Below are positions 34,060 to 43,114 of a stretch of DNA of 64,000 nt, in pieces. Under the pieces are notes generated by a model that saw only the letters and a program-made list of their open reading frames with translations, did no database searches and had not been told where the DNA came from. Positions within the stretch are counted from its first letter, which is position 1. The number at the start of each line of letters is the position of its first letter. The position numbers and the translations under genes were made by a program. This DNA comes from Streptomyces sp. NRRL F-5135 (GTDB lineage: Bacteria > Actinomycetota > Actinomycetes > Streptomycetales > Streptomycetaceae), in contig NZ_JOHR01000004.1 of assembly GCF_000719775.1 (NCBI RefSeq), forward strand, positions 310,001-374,000. The letters run 5' to 3'.

Positions 34060-35486
34060 CAGGTGTCTCCTTCGCCGGGGGCGGCCGTACGGGCGGTACG
34101 GAACCCGGAGAAGATCTGCCGGCGGACCGGCAGGTCCCAGTTGCGGAACGTGCCCCGGCAGGCCACCGGCGCCACCCCGAACGACCCGCCCCGCAGCACC
34201 TTGTGCGCGCCGCCGAAGAACACTTCCGAGTACTCGCGGTACGGGAACGCCACGAAGCCCGGGTACGGCAGGAAGTCGCTCGACGTCCACTCCCACACGT
34301 CCCCGATCAGCTGGCGCACCCCGAGCGGTGAGGCACCCCGCGGATAGCTCCCCGCCGGGGCCGGCCGGAGGTGGCGCTGACCGAGGTTGGCCCGCTCCGG
34401 TGTGGGGTCGTCGTCGCCCCACGGATAGCGCAGGGACCGGCCCGAGACGGGGTCGTACCGGGCGGCCTTCTCCCACTCCTCCTCCGTCGGCAGCCGCCGC
34501 CCCGCCCACCGGGCGTACGCGTCGGCCTCGTACCAGCTCACGTGCAGGACCGGCTCCTCGGCCGGGACCGGCTCCACCGCCCCGAACCGGCGGCGCAGCC
34601 ACTGCCCGCCCTCGCGCCGCCAGAACAGCGGGGCGCCGATGCCGTGTTCGCGGATCTGCGCCCAGCCCTCCGGTGCCCACCAGCGCTCGTCCGTGTAGCC
34701 GCCGTCCTCGATGAAGTGCTGGTAGGCGCCGTTGGTCACCGGCACGGTGTCGATGCGGAAGGCCGGTACGAGCCGCTGGTGCGCCGGGCGCTCGTTGTCC
34801 AGCGCCCACGGCTCGGTGGAGGTGCCCATCGTGAACGGACCGGCCGGGACGAGCACGTCGGCCGGCAGGCCCGTCGTGTCCCCGGCGGGCGGCGGTGGCG
34901 CGGTCAGCGCGGTGGGGCCCCGGCGCAGCTGGTGGGTGATGAGCATCGTCTCGTCGTGCTGCTGCTCGTGCTGGGCGATCATCCCGAACGCGAACCCCGC
35001 GTCCAGCAGCGGGCCGCCGTGCAGCGGGACGCGCTCGATGACGTCCAGGACCCGGCCCCGTACGTCCGAGGCGTACGAGCGGGCCTCGGCGGGCGGCAGC
35101 AGGGGCAGCGTGGGCCGGCTGGCACGGGGATGTTCGAACGCGTCGTACACCGAGTCGATCTCGGGGCGCAGCGCCGCGAGCCCGGCGACGGTGCGCAGGA
35201 GCCACTGCTCCTCCTGGTTGCCGATGTGGGCCAGGTCCCAGACCAGCGGGGACATCAGCGGCGAGTGCTGCGCGGTGAGGTCGTGGTCGTCCACGCACGA
35301 GGTCAGCAGGGCGGTGCGATCCCGGGCGGCCGTCAGTGACTCGACGGCCCGCAGCCTGAGTGTGCCCGCGGTGCCGTCCCCGGCCTCGGCGGGAGCGGCG
35401 GCCGGCCATGACGTCGCCGTGTCCGGGGTCCGGCCGGCCGCGCCCCTGGGAGCGGCGGTTCCGGCCGGCGTCTCGTGGTCGGTCAT
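34059..35486 (-). CDS. egtB: Hercynine oxygenase (iron-dependent C-S bond formation)
   Basis: The 475-residue protein has an N-terminal DinB-like helical domain with the iron ligands (first His in DLAHIGNQEEQWLLR, then HEQQHDE, the H-x3-H-x-E motif) and a C-terminal FGE-sulfatase domain (FTMGTSTEPWALDNERPAHQ to GGSFGVAPVACRGTFRNW). It joins gamma-glutamylcysteine to hercynine as a sulfoxide. ATG 35486 overlaps the egtA stop by 4 bp. A disordered Ala/Pro segment of about 35 residues precedes the DinB domain. Confidence 0.95.
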   Translation of the reverse strand: MTDHETPAGTAAPRGAAGRTPDTATSWPAAAPAEAGDGTAGTLRLRAVESLTAARDRTALLTSCVDDHDLTAQHSPLMSPLVWDLAHIGNQEEQWLLRTVAGLAALRPEIDSVYDAFEHPRASRPTLPLLPPAEARSYASDVRGRVLDVIERVPLHGGPLLDAGFAFGMIAQHEQQHDETMLITHQLRRGPTALTAPPPPAGDTTGLPADVLVPAGPFTMGTSTEPWALDNERPAHQRLVPAFRIDTVPVTNGAYQHFIEDGGYTDERWWAPEGWAQIREHGIGAPLFWRREGGQWLRRRFGAVEPVPAEEPVLHVSWYEADAYARWAGRRLPTEEEWEKAARYDPVSGRSLRYPWGDDDPTPERANLGQRHLRPAPAGSYPRGASPLGVRQLIGDVWEWTSSDFLPYPGFVAFPYREYSEVFFGGAHKVLRGGSFGVAPVACRGTFRNWDLPVRRQIFSGFRTARTAAPGEGDT

Positions 35487-36760
35487 GTGCACAGGTCCTT
35501 CCCGGTCAGGTGCGTGCGCAGATCGTCGGCGGGACACCGCCCGGGCAGGACGTAGCGGTCGTGGTGGGCCGCGACCGCGTCCAGCACGGCCGATGAGGCG
35601 CCGATGCGCGGAAGTGCCTCCAGCGCGGCGGCGAAACACACCGACGCGACGGAGTGGAGTTCGGGGTCGGCCAGGCCGTAGCGCGCGGCGTTGACCCACA
35701 GGAGGTTCCGGGGAGCGGGCAGCGAGCCCGCCGTGTCGGCGAGCGACTTGACCGCGCGGTAGACGGTCTCCGCCGCCTCCGGATCGTCGAACAGCGCGGT
35801 GGTGACGGCCAGCGGCACCAGCCAGCCGTCGTCACCCGGCTGGGCGTCGATCATCCGCAGCTCCAGGTGGCCGCGCGGCCGGACCGGCGGGAAGAGCGTC
35901 GTGAGGTGGTAGTCGAGGTCGGCCCGGACCGGGGGACGCGGCAGACCGGTCCGTATCCAGCGCCGGAAGCTCAGCCCCTCCGGCACGGCCCAGGGCCCCT
36001 CGGCCGCCCGGATGCACATCACCGGGGCGTCCAGGGCGTGCGCGGCCCAGGCGGCACGCGGACCCCGGTGGTCGGGCGGCGCCGTGGTACGGGCCGGGTC
36101 CAGCTGCGCCCACATCGCCTGACGGGTGGAGCGCCAGCCGGTCGGCCGCCCCTCGCGCATCGGGGAGTTGGCGAACGCGGCCACCAGCACCGCGCCCAGC
36201 AGGTGCGCGAGCTGCCAGCGCCGGCCGTGGCCCAGCGGCCCCGGCTCCTCGTGACCCGCGTCAAGACAGACCTGGATGGAGGCGGTGGAGCGCATCATCG
36301 CGCGGCCGGCCGGACCGATCCGGTCGAGGTAGGTCTCCATCGCGTCGTAGCGCGGCTCCCGCAGCATGCGGCGGGGCGAGTGCCAGGGGTCCTGGCCGAC
36401 GCCGGAGAGTCTGAGACCGTCCGCGCCCAGGGCCGCCCGTACGGTGTCCAGGTCGGCGGCGGTGGAGGTCACGCACTCCATCAGGGAGGCGGCGGGCGGC
36501 GAGCTGAGCTCCAGCTGGCCGCCGGGTTCGAAGGTGAGCGCGGAGCGAAGGGGAAGGGTCCGCAGGGCGCCGAGGGCTTCTTCCAGCCGGTCGGGCGGTA
36601 CGGGCCGTTCGGGGTGGTGCCGGTCGTGCACGAGCCATTCGAGTTCGACGCCGACGGTGCGCGGCGGGCCCGTCTTGAAACAGATGCCGCGCAGCAGTTC
36701 CTCCGCGTCGGTCTCGCCGAGGGGTGGTCCCTCGTCGGTGAACGTGTCGTCGGAAGGCAT
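35483..36760 (-). CDS. egtA: Glutamate-cysteine ligase of the ergothioneine pathway
   Basis: The 425-residue GCS2-type ligase makes gamma-glutamylcysteine, the sulfur donor for EgtB. Conserved stretches are VGVELEWLVHD, FEPGGQLELSSPP, MMRSTASIQVCLDAG, FANSPMREGRPTGWRSTRQAMW and HLELRMIDAQPGDDGW. It is the first gene of egtABCD; ATG 36760 has an excellent AGGAGG ribosome site 8 bp upstream. The promoter should lie in 36761-37036. No egtE-type lyase gene is adjacent, as is common in Streptomyces, where a pyridoxal enzyme elsewhere would finish the pathway. Confidence 0.95.
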   Translation of the reverse strand: MPSDDTFTDEGPPLGETDAEELLRGICFKTGPPRTVGVELEWLVHDRHHPERPVPPDRLEEALGALRTLPLRSALTFEPGGQLELSSPPAASLMECVTSTAADLDTVRAALGADGLRLSGVGQDPWHSPRRMLREPRYDAMETYLDRIGPAGRAMMRSTASIQVCLDAGHEEPGPLGHGRRWQLAHLLGAVLVAAFANSPMREGRPTGWRSTRQAMWAQLDPARTTAPPDHRGPRAAWAAHALDAPVMCIRAAEGPWAVPEGLSFRRWIRTGLPRPPVRADLDYHLTTLFPPVRPRGHLELRMIDAQPGDDGWLVPLAVTTALFDDPEAAETVYRAVKSLADTAGSLPAPRNLLWVNAARYGLADPELHSVASVCFAAALEALPRIGASSAVLDAVAAHHDRYVLPGRCPADDLRTHLTGKDLCT

Positions 36761-37036
36761 GGCCGGATCCTCCTGTCGAAGACCGGTGACCGGACCCCGT
36801 CCCGGGCCGGGGCGGGGCGCTCCGTTCAACCTAAGGCCACTCCAACCGCTTCGCACAAGAGTGCCCCCGGGTAACCGGTTCCGTCGGAAATGCGACGGCC
36901 CGTCGTACGGCGGTCGAGACCCGTCTTCCCTTGTGCGGCCCTACGCACGCACGGCCGCGGGGACGCGGGGAAGAAAACCGGGGTGATCGTCCGAACGGGG
37001 TGGCGCCGGCCCACCGGGGGCCGGCGCGGCCTCCCC

Positions 37037-37549
37037 TCAACGCCAGCCGTACCGCTCCCTGAGACGGTTGACGACGAGGTTGAACCGCCCCCGGTCCAGC
37101 GCGCACGCCTCCCGCCGCATGCCCTGGTCGTGCACCCGCAGCACCCGGTCGACATCCACCCAGGACGCGCGCCCCGCCCGGTCCCAGGGCCCCGCCCCGA
37201 TCGGCACCCACTCGTGGTCGTCGTCGTGGCGCTTGCTGGAGAGCTGTACGGCGAGGAGGGTGCCCGCCGCCTCCCGGGCCACCACCAGCACCGGCCGGTC
37301 CTTGCCGCGTCCGTCGTTCTCCTCGTAGGGCACCCAGGTCCAGACGATCTCACCCGGGTCCGGATCGCCGTCGTGTTCGGGGGCATAGGAGGTGTGGACC
37401 CGGCCCACCCTGCGGGGATCGGCCTCGGTCGTGGCGGTCGGTCCGGACCGGCCGGGCCGTTCGGCACCGTGGCCGTCGTTCCCAGTGGTGCCAGTGATAC
37501 TGCCGGGGCGGTCGGGGCTGTCGGTATGCGAGAAGGCTGTCACCTCCAT
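37037..37549 (-). CDS. PemK/MazF-family toxin-like protein, solitary
   Basis: The 170-residue protein has a disordered Gly/Thr/Pro-rich N-terminus (about 1-65) and a C-terminal PemK/MazF-like beta-barrel (about 66-170: GEIVWTWVPYEENDGRGKDRPVLVVA, then SWVDVDRVLRVHDQGM and RFNLVVNRLRERYGW). MazF proteins cut RNA, but the extension and the divergence of the barrel make activity uncertain. No antitoxin gene is next to it on either side. ATG 37549 is the track start; the first coding bases (GGAGGTGAC) themselves look like a ribosome site, so a later start is conceivable. It sits upstream of egtA on the same strand, with a 276-bp gap. Confidence 0.75.
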   Translation of the reverse strand: MEVTAFSHTDSPDRPGSITGTTGNDGHGAERPGRSGPTATTEADPRRVGRVHTSYAPEHDGDPDPGEIVWTWVPYEENDGRGKDRPVLVVAREAAGTLLAVQLSSKRHDDDHEWVPIGAGPWDRAGRASWVDVDRVLRVHDQGMRREACALDRGRFNLVVNRLRERYGWR

Positions 37550-37692
37550 GACGGTAGGGCCTGGACGATCAGTTCCGGCCGCCGGGTACCCGGCGGCCCG
37601 GCGCAGTCACGCAGCGTGTCCGGCCGGGAAGGGGCACGAGGTTCGCGCATATGCCAGACCGCGCCGCCGAGGTCTGGAAGGATCCCTGTGCG

Positions 37693-38715
37693 ATGAATCA
37701 CTTACCTGAGCAGTCCGCCGATCGCTCCGTTCCCACCAGCGCCGATGTGGCACGGCTGGCCGGGGTCTCCCGGGCCACCGTCTCCTACGTCCTGAACAAC
37801 ACATCGGCCGTGCGGATCAGTGAGCCCACCCGCCGTAAGGTGCGCGAAGCCGCCGAGAGCCTGGGATACGTGCCGCACGCCGCCGCCCGGAGCCTGCGCG
37901 CCGGACACACCAGCATCGTGCTGCTGCCCACCGCCCGCGTGCCCTCCGGGGCGTTCTTCGGCCGTTTTTTCACCGAACTCCACGAGGCGTTGCGGCGGCT
38001 CGACTACACCGTGGTGCAGTACGGCAGCCTCGGCCTCGGACCGGACGAGGCGGCCCGGGCCTGGGCCGAACTACGGCCCGTCGCGGTCGTCTCGTTCGGT
38101 GAGATCGCCCTGACCCCGCACGGCGTGAACGTCCTCAAACGGTCCGGCGCGCGCGCCGTCGTCACCCTCGGCCCCGAGTGCGTCGAGGGGGCGCACTCGC
38201 TGGTCACGGACCAGCGCGGGATCGGGGCGCGGGCGGTGGAGCACCTGATCGGGCGGGGCTGCCGGAACATCGGGGTGGTGCAGCCCGAGGAGCCGGCGCT
38301 GGCTCCGTTCTCCGCCCTGCGCCTGGCAGGCGCTCGCACGGCCGCCGACGGCACCGGCGCACGCGTCGAGCCGCTGGCGCTGGCCTGCGACGAGAAGTCC
38401 GCCGCCGCACTGGCGGCCCGCTGGCGCGACCTCGGCCTCGACGCCGTCTTCGCCCACGACGACGAGCACGCGATGCTCCTGATGCGGGCGCTGCAGGACG
38501 AGGGCATCAGGATCCCGGAGGGGACGGCGGTGGTCGGCTGCGACGACACCCTCATCGGCCGGCTGCTGCGGCCCCGGCTCTCGACGGTCCACATCGACCT
38601 GGTGACGGGACAGCAGCTGGCCGAACTGGTGGACCGTGCGGTACGGGCCCCGGACGGCACGGGCGAGCAGCACGATGTGATGGAGACCTGGGTCGTCCAC
38701 CGCGAGTCCAGCTGA
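37693..38715 (+). CDS. LacI-family transcriptional regulator
   Basis: The 340-residue regulator has a LacI helix-turn-helix and hinge (TSADVARLAGVSRATVSYVLNNTSAVRISEPTR, about 15-50, then AAARSLRAG) and a periplasmic-binding-protein-like effector domain (SIVLLPTARVPSGAFFGRFF ... VGCDDTLIGRLLRPRLSTVHID). The effector is unknown, and no sugar genes are adjacent that would reveal the regulon. ATG 37693 has AAGGA 11 bp upstream. It is divergent from the MazF-like gene. Confidence 0.9.
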   Translation: MNHLPEQSADRSVPTSADVARLAGVSRATVSYVLNNTSAVRISEPTRRKVREAAESLGYVPHAAARSLRAGHTSIVLLPTARVPSGAFFGRFFTELHEALRRLDYTVVQYGSLGLGPDEAARAWAELRPVAVVSFGEIALTPHGVNVLKRSGARAVVTLGPECVEGAHSLVTDQRGIGARAVEHLIGRGCRNIGVVQPEEPALAPFSALRLAGARTAADGTGARVEPLALACDEKSAAALAARWRDLGLDAVFAHDDEHAMLLMRALQDEGIRIPEGTAVVGCDDTLIGRLLRPRLSTVHIDLVTGQQLAELVDRAVRAPDGTGEQHDVMETWVVHRESS

Positions 38716-38825
38716 GCGACGGGCGGCCCGGTCGCGAGGCCGCCCGTGACTCCTCGACACGCGTCCGGCGGGACGCCGCGGGCTGTTCCGTGAGGTTCGA
38801 CCGGACAGCCCGTAGCGTCAGCGGC

Positions 38826-39113
38826 ATGACTACGATTCCACAGCGGTTCGAGATCCTGGTGGTCGCGGAGTTCAGCGAAGGGCGCGCGGGCCCGCCCACG
38901 GCGGTCGACGCCCTGCGCTCGGCGCTCGTCGAGGCGACCGGCCAGACCGGAGCGTCCGGTTATCCGCGCTACGCGGGCCAGGGGATGGTGGCGGACATCG
39001 ATCCGGTGACGCGCACGGTGGAGGCGCTCACGGTCGACGGCGAGGAACTGGACTACGGACTGTCCGTACGCGTCGTCCCGGTACCCGCCGACGGAGCCGA
39101 CCGCGACGGCTGA
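38826..39113 (+). CDS. Small conserved hypothetical protein
   Basis: The 95-residue soluble protein has a ferredoxin-like alternation of strands and helices (RFEILVVAEFSEG, AVDALRSALVEATG, GMVADIDPVTRTVEALTVDGEELDYGLSVRVVPV). No catalytic or metal-binding motif stands out and I do not recognise a family. ATG 38826 gives a compact domain. It lies 110 bp after the LacI gene on the same strand; the dispersed repeat copy B follows it. Confidence 0.7.
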   Translation: MTTIPQRFEILVVAEFSEGRAGPPTAVDALRSALVEATGQTGASGYPRYAGQGMVADIDPVTRTVEALTVDGEELDYGLSVRVVPVPADGADRDG

Positions 39114-39444
39114 CCCGGTCGGCACGGTGCCGTCGTCGGCCGGGGCGGCCCGGCCGGGGTGTCCCGTACGTCCAGGCTGCGCACGTCCGCCGGCGAGTGA
39201 GCCGAAGGGGCGCGGCCGCTGTCGAAAGGGAGGCTGTGGTCGATATGCGGCTCCGCCGCGTGGGCACAGGTTTGCGAGGAACGAGTAAACCGAGCACGGT
39301 CGACCGTCGACAGGGGCTGAGAGCGCCCCCGGAGGCGAACCGAGCCCCCCAAAAAAAGAGGGGGGACACGGCCAGGAGCCGACGCCGACGGTGTTCATGG
39401 CGTCGGCATCGCCCCGGCCGTGTCCGACGTTGCCGGGAGGGGCT
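39114..39444. other. Convergent intergenic region occupied by repeat copy B
   Basis: This 331-bp region lies between the small protein gene and thioredoxin. No gene; most of it is the modular repeat plus a C6/A7/G6 hairpin (39342-39364) which could terminate transcription of either neighbour. Confidence 0.75.
39239..39347. repeat. Dispersed modular repeat, copy B (inverted relative to copy A)
   Basis: Reverse-complement matches to copy A are block 3 at about 39239-39260, block 2 at 39287-39315 and block 1 at 39324-39347. Here the block 2-3 spacer is 26 bp (5 in copy A) and the block 1-2 spacer is 8 bp (34 in copy A). Directly after block 1 are CCCCCC, AAAAAAAGA and GGGGGG, a potential stem-loop. 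Confidence 0.88.
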
Positions 39445-39849
39445 TCAGGAAGCCGGAGGGTTCTCCGTGCCGCCCTGCGCGGCGGCCTGGGCCTCCGCCT
39501 CCGCCACCGACTTGCGGACCTCGTCCATGTCCAGCGCGCGGGCCTGGCCGATCACGTCCTCCAGGGCACTCTCGGGCAGCGCGCCCGGCTGGGCGAAGAC
39601 GGCGACGTTCTCGCGCACGATCATCAGGGTCGGGATGGAACGGATGTCGAACGCGGCGGCGAGCTCCTGCTGCGCCTCCGTGTCCACCTTCGCGAAGACC
39701 AGGTCGTCGTGGCGCTCGGACGCCTCCTCGTAGACCGGGGCGAACTGCCGGCAAGGACCGCACCAGGAGGCCCAGAAGTCGATCAGAATGAAGTCGTTCT
39801 CCGACACTGTCCGGTCGAAGTTCTCCTTGGTGAGTTCCATCGTGGCCAT
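39445..39849 (-). CDS. trxA: Thioredoxin
   Basis: The 134-residue thioredoxin fold has DFWASWCGPCRQFAPVYEE (active-site Cys pair) and the cis-Pro loop IRSIPTLMIV. After the usual 105-residue domain there is an extra acidic/Gln-Ala C-terminal tail (VAEAEAQAAAQGG). It reduces cytoplasmic disulfides. The start ATG 39849 has GGAAGGGAC upstream; ATG 39840 (MELTKENF) is the form closer to other thioredoxins. It is divergent from the disulfide oxidoreductase gene at 40024, which may act in the same redox network. Confidence 0.92.
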   Translation of the reverse strand: MATMELTKENFDRTVSENDFILIDFWASWCGPCRQFAPVYEEASERHDDLVFAKVDTEAQQELAAAFDIRSIPTLMIVRENVAVFAQPGALPESALEDVIGQARALDMDEVRKSVAEAEAQAAAQGGTENPPAS

Positions 39850-40023
39850 AGCCTGTGGTGTCCCTTCCTGAGTTCCGTCATGCGCGCGATGTGCGCGATT
39901 CTCGTGGTTTCCGTGGGTTCGTCAACCGGGCGCCCGCGACAACCGTGCATACCGAGCCCGTATTCCTGGCCCCTTCCCGAAGATCGTGTGGCCATGCGGG
40001 ACCGCCACCACCAGACTGACCCC

Positions 40024-41454
40024 ATGACGGAAGCCATCGAGTACGACGTTGTGGTGCTGGGAGCGGGACCGGTCGGCGAGAACGTCGCAGACCGGGTGCG
40101 GGCGGCGGGGCTGAGTGCCGCCGTGGTGGAGAGCGAACTCGTCGGCGGCGAGTGCTCGTACTGGGCCTGCATGCCCAGCAAGGCGCTGCTCCGCCCGGCG
40201 ATCGCCCATGCCGAGGCGCGCAGGACCGCGGGACTGCGCGACGCCGTCCGCGGGCCGCTGGACGCGCGGGCGGTGCTCGCCCACCGCGACGAGTTCACCT
40301 CCCAATGGAAGGACGACGGGCAGGTCGAGTGGCTGGAGAGCACCGGGGCCCGGCTGTACCGCGGGCACGGGCGGCTGGCCGGCCGGAAGAGGGTGACGGT
40401 CACCGGCCCCGACGGTGACGAACAGTCGCTGACCGCCCGGCACGCCGTCGCCGTGTGCACCGGCAGCCGCGCCGTCCTGCCCGACCTGCCCGGCCTCCCC
40501 GAGGCCCGGCCGTGGACGAGCCGGGAGGCGACCAGCTCGCGGCGGGTGCCCGGGCGGCTGGTGGTCGTCGGCGGCGGAGTGGTGGGCGTGGAGATGGCCA
40601 CCGCCTGGCGCGCACTGGGCGCGGAGGTCACGCTGCTGATCCGCGGCGAGGGGCCGTTGCCGAGGATGGAGCCCTTCGCCGGTGAGCTGGTCGCGGACGC
40701 GCTGAAGGAGGCGGGCGCCACCGTCCGTACCCATGTCTCGGTCACCGCGGTGGAGCGCGACGGCGGGACGGGGCCGGTGACCGTGGTGCTCTCGGGCGGC
40801 GAACGCGTCGAGGCCGACGAGGTCCTCTTCGCCACCGGCCGTGCTCCGCGCACGGACGACGCCGGGCTGGAGTCGGTGGGCCTGGAACCGGGATCGTGGC
40901 TCACGGTCGACGACAGCTGCCTGGTCGAGGGCAGCGACTGGCTCTACGCGGTGGGCGACGTCAACCACCGCGCGCTCCTGACCCATCAGGGCAAGTACCA
41001 GGCCCGCATCGCCGGAGCCGCCATCACCGCCCGGGCCCAGCACGTGCCGCTGCTGGACTCAGGGCCCTGGGGCGCGCACGCCGCCACCGCGGACCACGCG
41101 GCCGTTCCCCAGGTCGTCTTCACCGCTCCCGAGGTGGCCGCGGTCGGGCTGACCCTCGCCCAGGCCGAGCGGGCGGGCCACCGGGTCCGCGCGGTGGACC
41201 AGGACCTGGGCGCGGTCGCGGGCGCGTCCCTCTACGCCGACGGCTACCGGGGCCGTGCCCGCATGGTGGTCGACCTGGACCGGAACGTTCTGCGCGGCGT
41301 CACCTTCGTGGGCCCGGGGGTCGGGGAGCTGCTGCACTCCGCGACGCTGGCGGTCGTCGGCGAGATCCCGATCGATCGCCTGTGGCACGCGGTCCCCTCG
41401 TACCCGACGATCAGCGAGGTGTGGCTGCGGCTGCTGGAGACGTACCGCGGCTAG
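40024..41454 (+). CDS. Pyridine nucleotide-disulfide oxidoreductase (mercuric reductase/lipoamide dehydrogenase-like)
   Basis: The 476-residue class I flavoprotein has FAD fold VVVLGAGPVGE, redox-active Cys pair in GGECSYWACMPSKALLRP, NAD(P) fold LVVVGGGVVGVEMA, the second FAD motif YAVGDVNHRALLTHQGKYQ and the dimer-interface base in HAVPSYPTISE. Glutathione reductase, lipoamide dehydrogenase, mycothione reductase and mercuric reductase share this plan. The WAC variant and MTEAIEYDVVVLG start fit an uncharacterised actinobacterial subgroup, so the electron acceptor is not assigned. ATG 40024 is divergent from trxA. Confidence 0.88.
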   Translation: MTEAIEYDVVVLGAGPVGENVADRVRAAGLSAAVVESELVGGECSYWACMPSKALLRPAIAHAEARRTAGLRDAVRGPLDARAVLAHRDEFTSQWKDDGQVEWLESTGARLYRGHGRLAGRKRVTVTGPDGDEQSLTARHAVAVCTGSRAVLPDLPGLPEARPWTSREATSSRRVPGRLVVVGGGVVGVEMATAWRALGAEVTLLIRGEGPLPRMEPFAGELVADALKEAGATVRTHVSVTAVERDGGTGPVTVVLSGGERVEADEVLFATGRAPRTDDAGLESVGLEPGSWLTVDDSCLVEGSDWLYAVGDVNHRALLTHQGKYQARIAGAAITARAQHVPLLDSGPWGAHAATADHAAVPQVVFTAPEVAAVGLTLAQAERAGHRVRAVDQDLGAVAGASLYADGYRGRARMVVDLDRNVLRGVTFVGPGVGELLHSATLAVVGEIPIDRLWHAVPSYPTISEVWLRLLETYRG

Positions 41455-41544
41455 GGCGTGTTGTCCACTGCCTGCTGCCCGGGCGTCGTCGCGGACAGAC
41501 TCCGCCGCATTGCGGACGGGGGGCCTCACCGGTCAGGGTGAGCC

Positions 41545-42495
41545 ATGCTGCTGCGCCAACTCGAATACCTGGTCGCTCTCGCCAGCGAGCGGCACTTCGG
41601 CCGGGCGGCCGATGCCTGCTTCGTGTCCCAGCCGTCGCTGTCCGCCGGGATACGCAAGCTGGAGCGCGAACTCGATGTGACGATCGTACGGCGGGGCCGG
41701 CGCTTCGAGGGGCTGACGCCGGAGGGGGAGCGCGTCCTGGTGTGGGCGCATCGCATGCTCGCCGAACGGGACGCGCTGCGCCAGGAACTCTCGGCGTTAC
41801 GGGGCGGTCTGAGCGGCACCCTGCGACTGGGGGTCGTTCCGACCGCGCTGACCGCCATCTCGCTCGTGACCACCCCCTTCTGCGCCGAGCACCCACTGGT
41901 CCGGATCTGTCTGGAGTCGCTGCCCGCACACGAGATCGGCCGTCGGCTCGCCGCGTTCGAACTGGACGCGGCGGTCACGTACTTGGACGACACCGCGCCG
42001 CGCCGCACCCGCAGGCTGCCGCTGTACGAGGAGCGGTACCTGCTGCTCACGCCCGACGACGAGACGTTCACCGGGGCGCGGACGGTGAGTTGGGCGCGGG
42101 CGGCCGAACTGCCGCTGTGCCTGCTCGCCCCGTCGATGCGCAACCGGCGGGTCATGGACGAGTGCTTCGCGGCCGACGGCGTCGAGGCCAAGCCCGTCCT
42201 CGAATCGGACACCGTGGCAGGGCTCTACGCCCATCTGGGCGGCGGTTGGTCCGGTGTGATCGCTCAGGCGTGGCTGCACACGTTCGGGGTGCCGGCCGGT
42301 ATGCGGGTGCTCCCGCTGGAAGGGCCGGTACGAGGCCCCCGCGTAGGGCTCGCCGTCGCCGCCCACGACCCGGCCCCGGCACTGGTCCGGGCATTGTGGG
42401 ACATCGCCCGCCGGACGCGGCTGCGGGACGTCCTGGACGATCTGCTGGAGTCCCATCTGGTGCCGTACCGGCGGACCGGCCGACCGGGGCCGTGA
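41545..42495 (+). CDS. LysR-family transcriptional regulator
   Basis: The 316-residue regulator has a helix-turn-helix at about 15-55 (RQLEYLVALASERHFGRAADACFVSQPSLSAGIRKLERELD) and a LysR effector-binding domain (LRLGVVPTALTAISLV, LPLYEERYLLLTP). It resembles the CynR/formate-gene regulator subgroup. ATG 41545 lies 90 bp after the oxidoreductase stop, with GGTCAGGGTGAGCC upstream. The target could be the oxidoreductase or distant genes; no divergent partner is present. Confidence 0.9.
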   Translation: MLLRQLEYLVALASERHFGRAADACFVSQPSLSAGIRKLERELDVTIVRRGRRFEGLTPEGERVLVWAHRMLAERDALRQELSALRGGLSGTLRLGVVPTALTAISLVTTPFCAEHPLVRICLESLPAHEIGRRLAAFELDAAVTYLDDTAPRRTRRLPLYEERYLLLTPDDETFTGARTVSWARAAELPLCLLAPSMRNRRVMDECFAADGVEAKPVLESDTVAGLYAHLGGGWSGVIAQAWLHTFGVPAGMRVLPLEGPVRGPRVGLAVAAHDPAPALVRALWDIARRTRLRDVLDDLLESHLVPYRRTGRPGP

Positions 42496-42637
42496 GCGCT
42501 CCCGGGGGACCCGTGGCCGGGGCGGACGACGCGCGCGCCGGGCGCTAGAGTGTGGGTACTCCGTGGCAGGGAACCGGTCCGGTACGTTGCCCTTCTTCCC
42601 CCGTTCGACCTCGTGACGGCAAAGGACCGGAACACGC

Positions 42638-43054
42638 ATGACAGTCAACGTCGACCTCCTCGCCTTCGTCCGGGCGCGCCTGACCGAGGAGGAGGACGTC
42701 GCGAAAGCGGCCGGCGGCGACACCTGGCGCTGCCCGATCGACCAGCCCGGCGAAGTGCACGACCGGGCCGGCGGAATCGCGTTCGTCGTGCGGACGCACG
42801 GTTACGACCAGCACATGGCCCGCCAGGACCCGGCTTCCACGCTGCGCCGTGTCGATACGAACAGGGTGCTCCTCGACGAGTACGAGGAGGTCGCCGACCT
42901 GGACACCGACCGCCCGGCGAGCGACTTCGCCTCGGGCCGCGCGGTCGGACTCGGCTTCGCCGTCCGGCAGTTGGCGGCCGAATACGCGGGGCACCCCGAC
43001 TACCAGGTGAGATGGCTCCCGCGCTTCTCCTACTGGGACCCGTCCTCGGCCTGA
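42638..43054 (+). CDS. DUF6221-family protein
   Basis: The 138-residue small protein starts with VDLLAFVRARLTEEEDVAKAAGGDTW and has RQDPASTLRRVDTNRVLLDEYEEVADL and VRQLAAEYAGHPDYQVRW. This is the DUF6221 pattern (often phage or mobile-associated actinobacterial proteins). Function is unknown. ATG 42638 follows GGCAAAGGACCGGAACACGC, a reasonable ribosome site. It is convergent with the glycosyltransferase gene at a 60-bp gap. Confidence 0.85.
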   Translation: MTVNVDLLAFVRARLTEEEDVAKAAGGDTWRCPIDQPGEVHDRAGGIAFVVRTHGYDQHMARQDPASTLRRVDTNRVLLDEYEEVADLDTDRPASDFASGRAVGLGFAVRQLAAEYAGHPDYQVRWLPRFSYWDPSSA

Positions 43055-43114
43055 GGCCAGTGCCCCTCCCGGCCACGGCCGCCCCGCCGCGGCGGCCGGC
43101 ACACGTTTCCCCGG

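Noticed and set aside
38004..39398. Minus-strand frame across repeat copy B and the LacI gene
   Set aside because: It is antisense to the LacI regulator and joins it to repeat DNA; no family features.
42638..43054. DUF6221 gene as sign of a prophage
   Set aside because: No integrase, structural phage genes or att repeats are nearby, and flanking genes are ordinary.
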